This document shows positions 63,912 to 64,000 of a DNA stretch of 64,000 bases, piece by piece. This DNA is from Thalassospira tepidiphila MCCC 1A03514 (GTDB lineage: Bacteria > Pseudomonadota > Alphaproteobacteria > Rhodospirillales > Thalassospiraceae): positions 248,001 to 312,000 of the forward strand of contig NZ_JPVZ01000004.1 of NCBI RefSeq assembly GCF_001662875.1, in the 5' to 3' direction. Each line of letters begins with the position of its first letter. Position 1 is the first letter of the stretch. The position numbers were made by a program, and so were the translations under genes. The notes under the pieces were generated by a model, which worked only from the letters and a program-made list of their open reading frames with translations, was not told the DNA's origin and ran no database searches.

Positions 63912-64000
63912 GCCTGATGATCCATATTGATGCCCGAAGCGCTGCCCGGCTTCCGTTTCTTGAGTGTTTTTCGCGTTTTGTAAACAGGTTGGCCTGATAC

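Overview
The window reads as ordinary chromosome of a free-living alphaproteobacterium, most likely a marine Rhodospirillales of the Thalassospira type. This is inference from overall protein character, GC content in the mid-fifties percent as judged by eye, a lone atpHAGDC operon lacking F0 genes, the DUF484-xerC pair, and the ArsJ-type arsenic locus. I could not run a search to confirm the genus. I see no rRNA, tRNA, CRISPR array, prophage or complete insertion sequence.

Layout. 1-2478: end of a sugar/polyol ABC importer (permease, ATPase) plus a short-chain dehydrogenase. 2595-2863: a small non-coding element with 34-bp terminal inverted repeats that runs into the 3' end of a YcaQ-type DNA glycosylase gene. 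4254-7072: SLC13/RCK permease and an AT-rich orphan gene. 7142-11359: yggT-DUF167-folD, tag, a LacI regulator and an AlkB-type dioxygenase. 11455-17268: a complete RND efflux operon. 17612-24559: chemoreceptor, AraC regulator, ureohydrolase with divergent LysR regulator, AzlCD amino acid exporter. 24635-31557: prfC, then an arsenic resistance locus of two divergent units (arsR1 and arsP leftward; arsR2-acr3-gapdh-arsJ rightward). 31558-33786: phoH behind a structured leader, and a CDF metal exporter. 34011-40652: ccmF-ccmI, then a receiver-only response regulator with an FtsX-type permease. 40755-45682: F1 ATP synthase. 46172-56017: GST, MazG-like enzyme, solute-binding protein, priA, fsa, DUF484-xerC, YrhK, GST, methyltransferase, glutamine synthetase-like enzyme. 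56113-57445: an AT-rich pocket of three unrecognised small genes. 57920-63911: nadA, nadC, Nudix, PEP-mutase-like enzyme, and a large MscS-type channel.

How the genes work together. The arsenic locus is the clearest system. Gapdh makes 1-arseno-3-phosphoglycerate from arsenate and ArsJ exports it. Acr3 exports arsenite. ArsP probably exports trivalent organoarsenicals. Two Cys-pair ArsR repressors face each other, each with its own inverted-repeat site. The leftward genes share an ATAACTA-N6-TAGTTAT site, while the rightward operon has a different site touching the arsR2 start codon. No arsC lies in the locus.

The most unusual items are non-coding. They are the nested-palindrome element that supplies the last residues of the YcaQ-type protein, a phoH leader with a terminator hairpin 24 nt before the start codon and a paired Shine-Dalgarno, and an AraC gene whose TATAAT box lies so close to its ATG that the transcript may be leaderless. 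The receiver-protein/FtsX-permease pair and the two AT-rich orphan regions are the best places to look for undescribed function. I do not see a clearly novel multi-gene defence or biosynthetic system.
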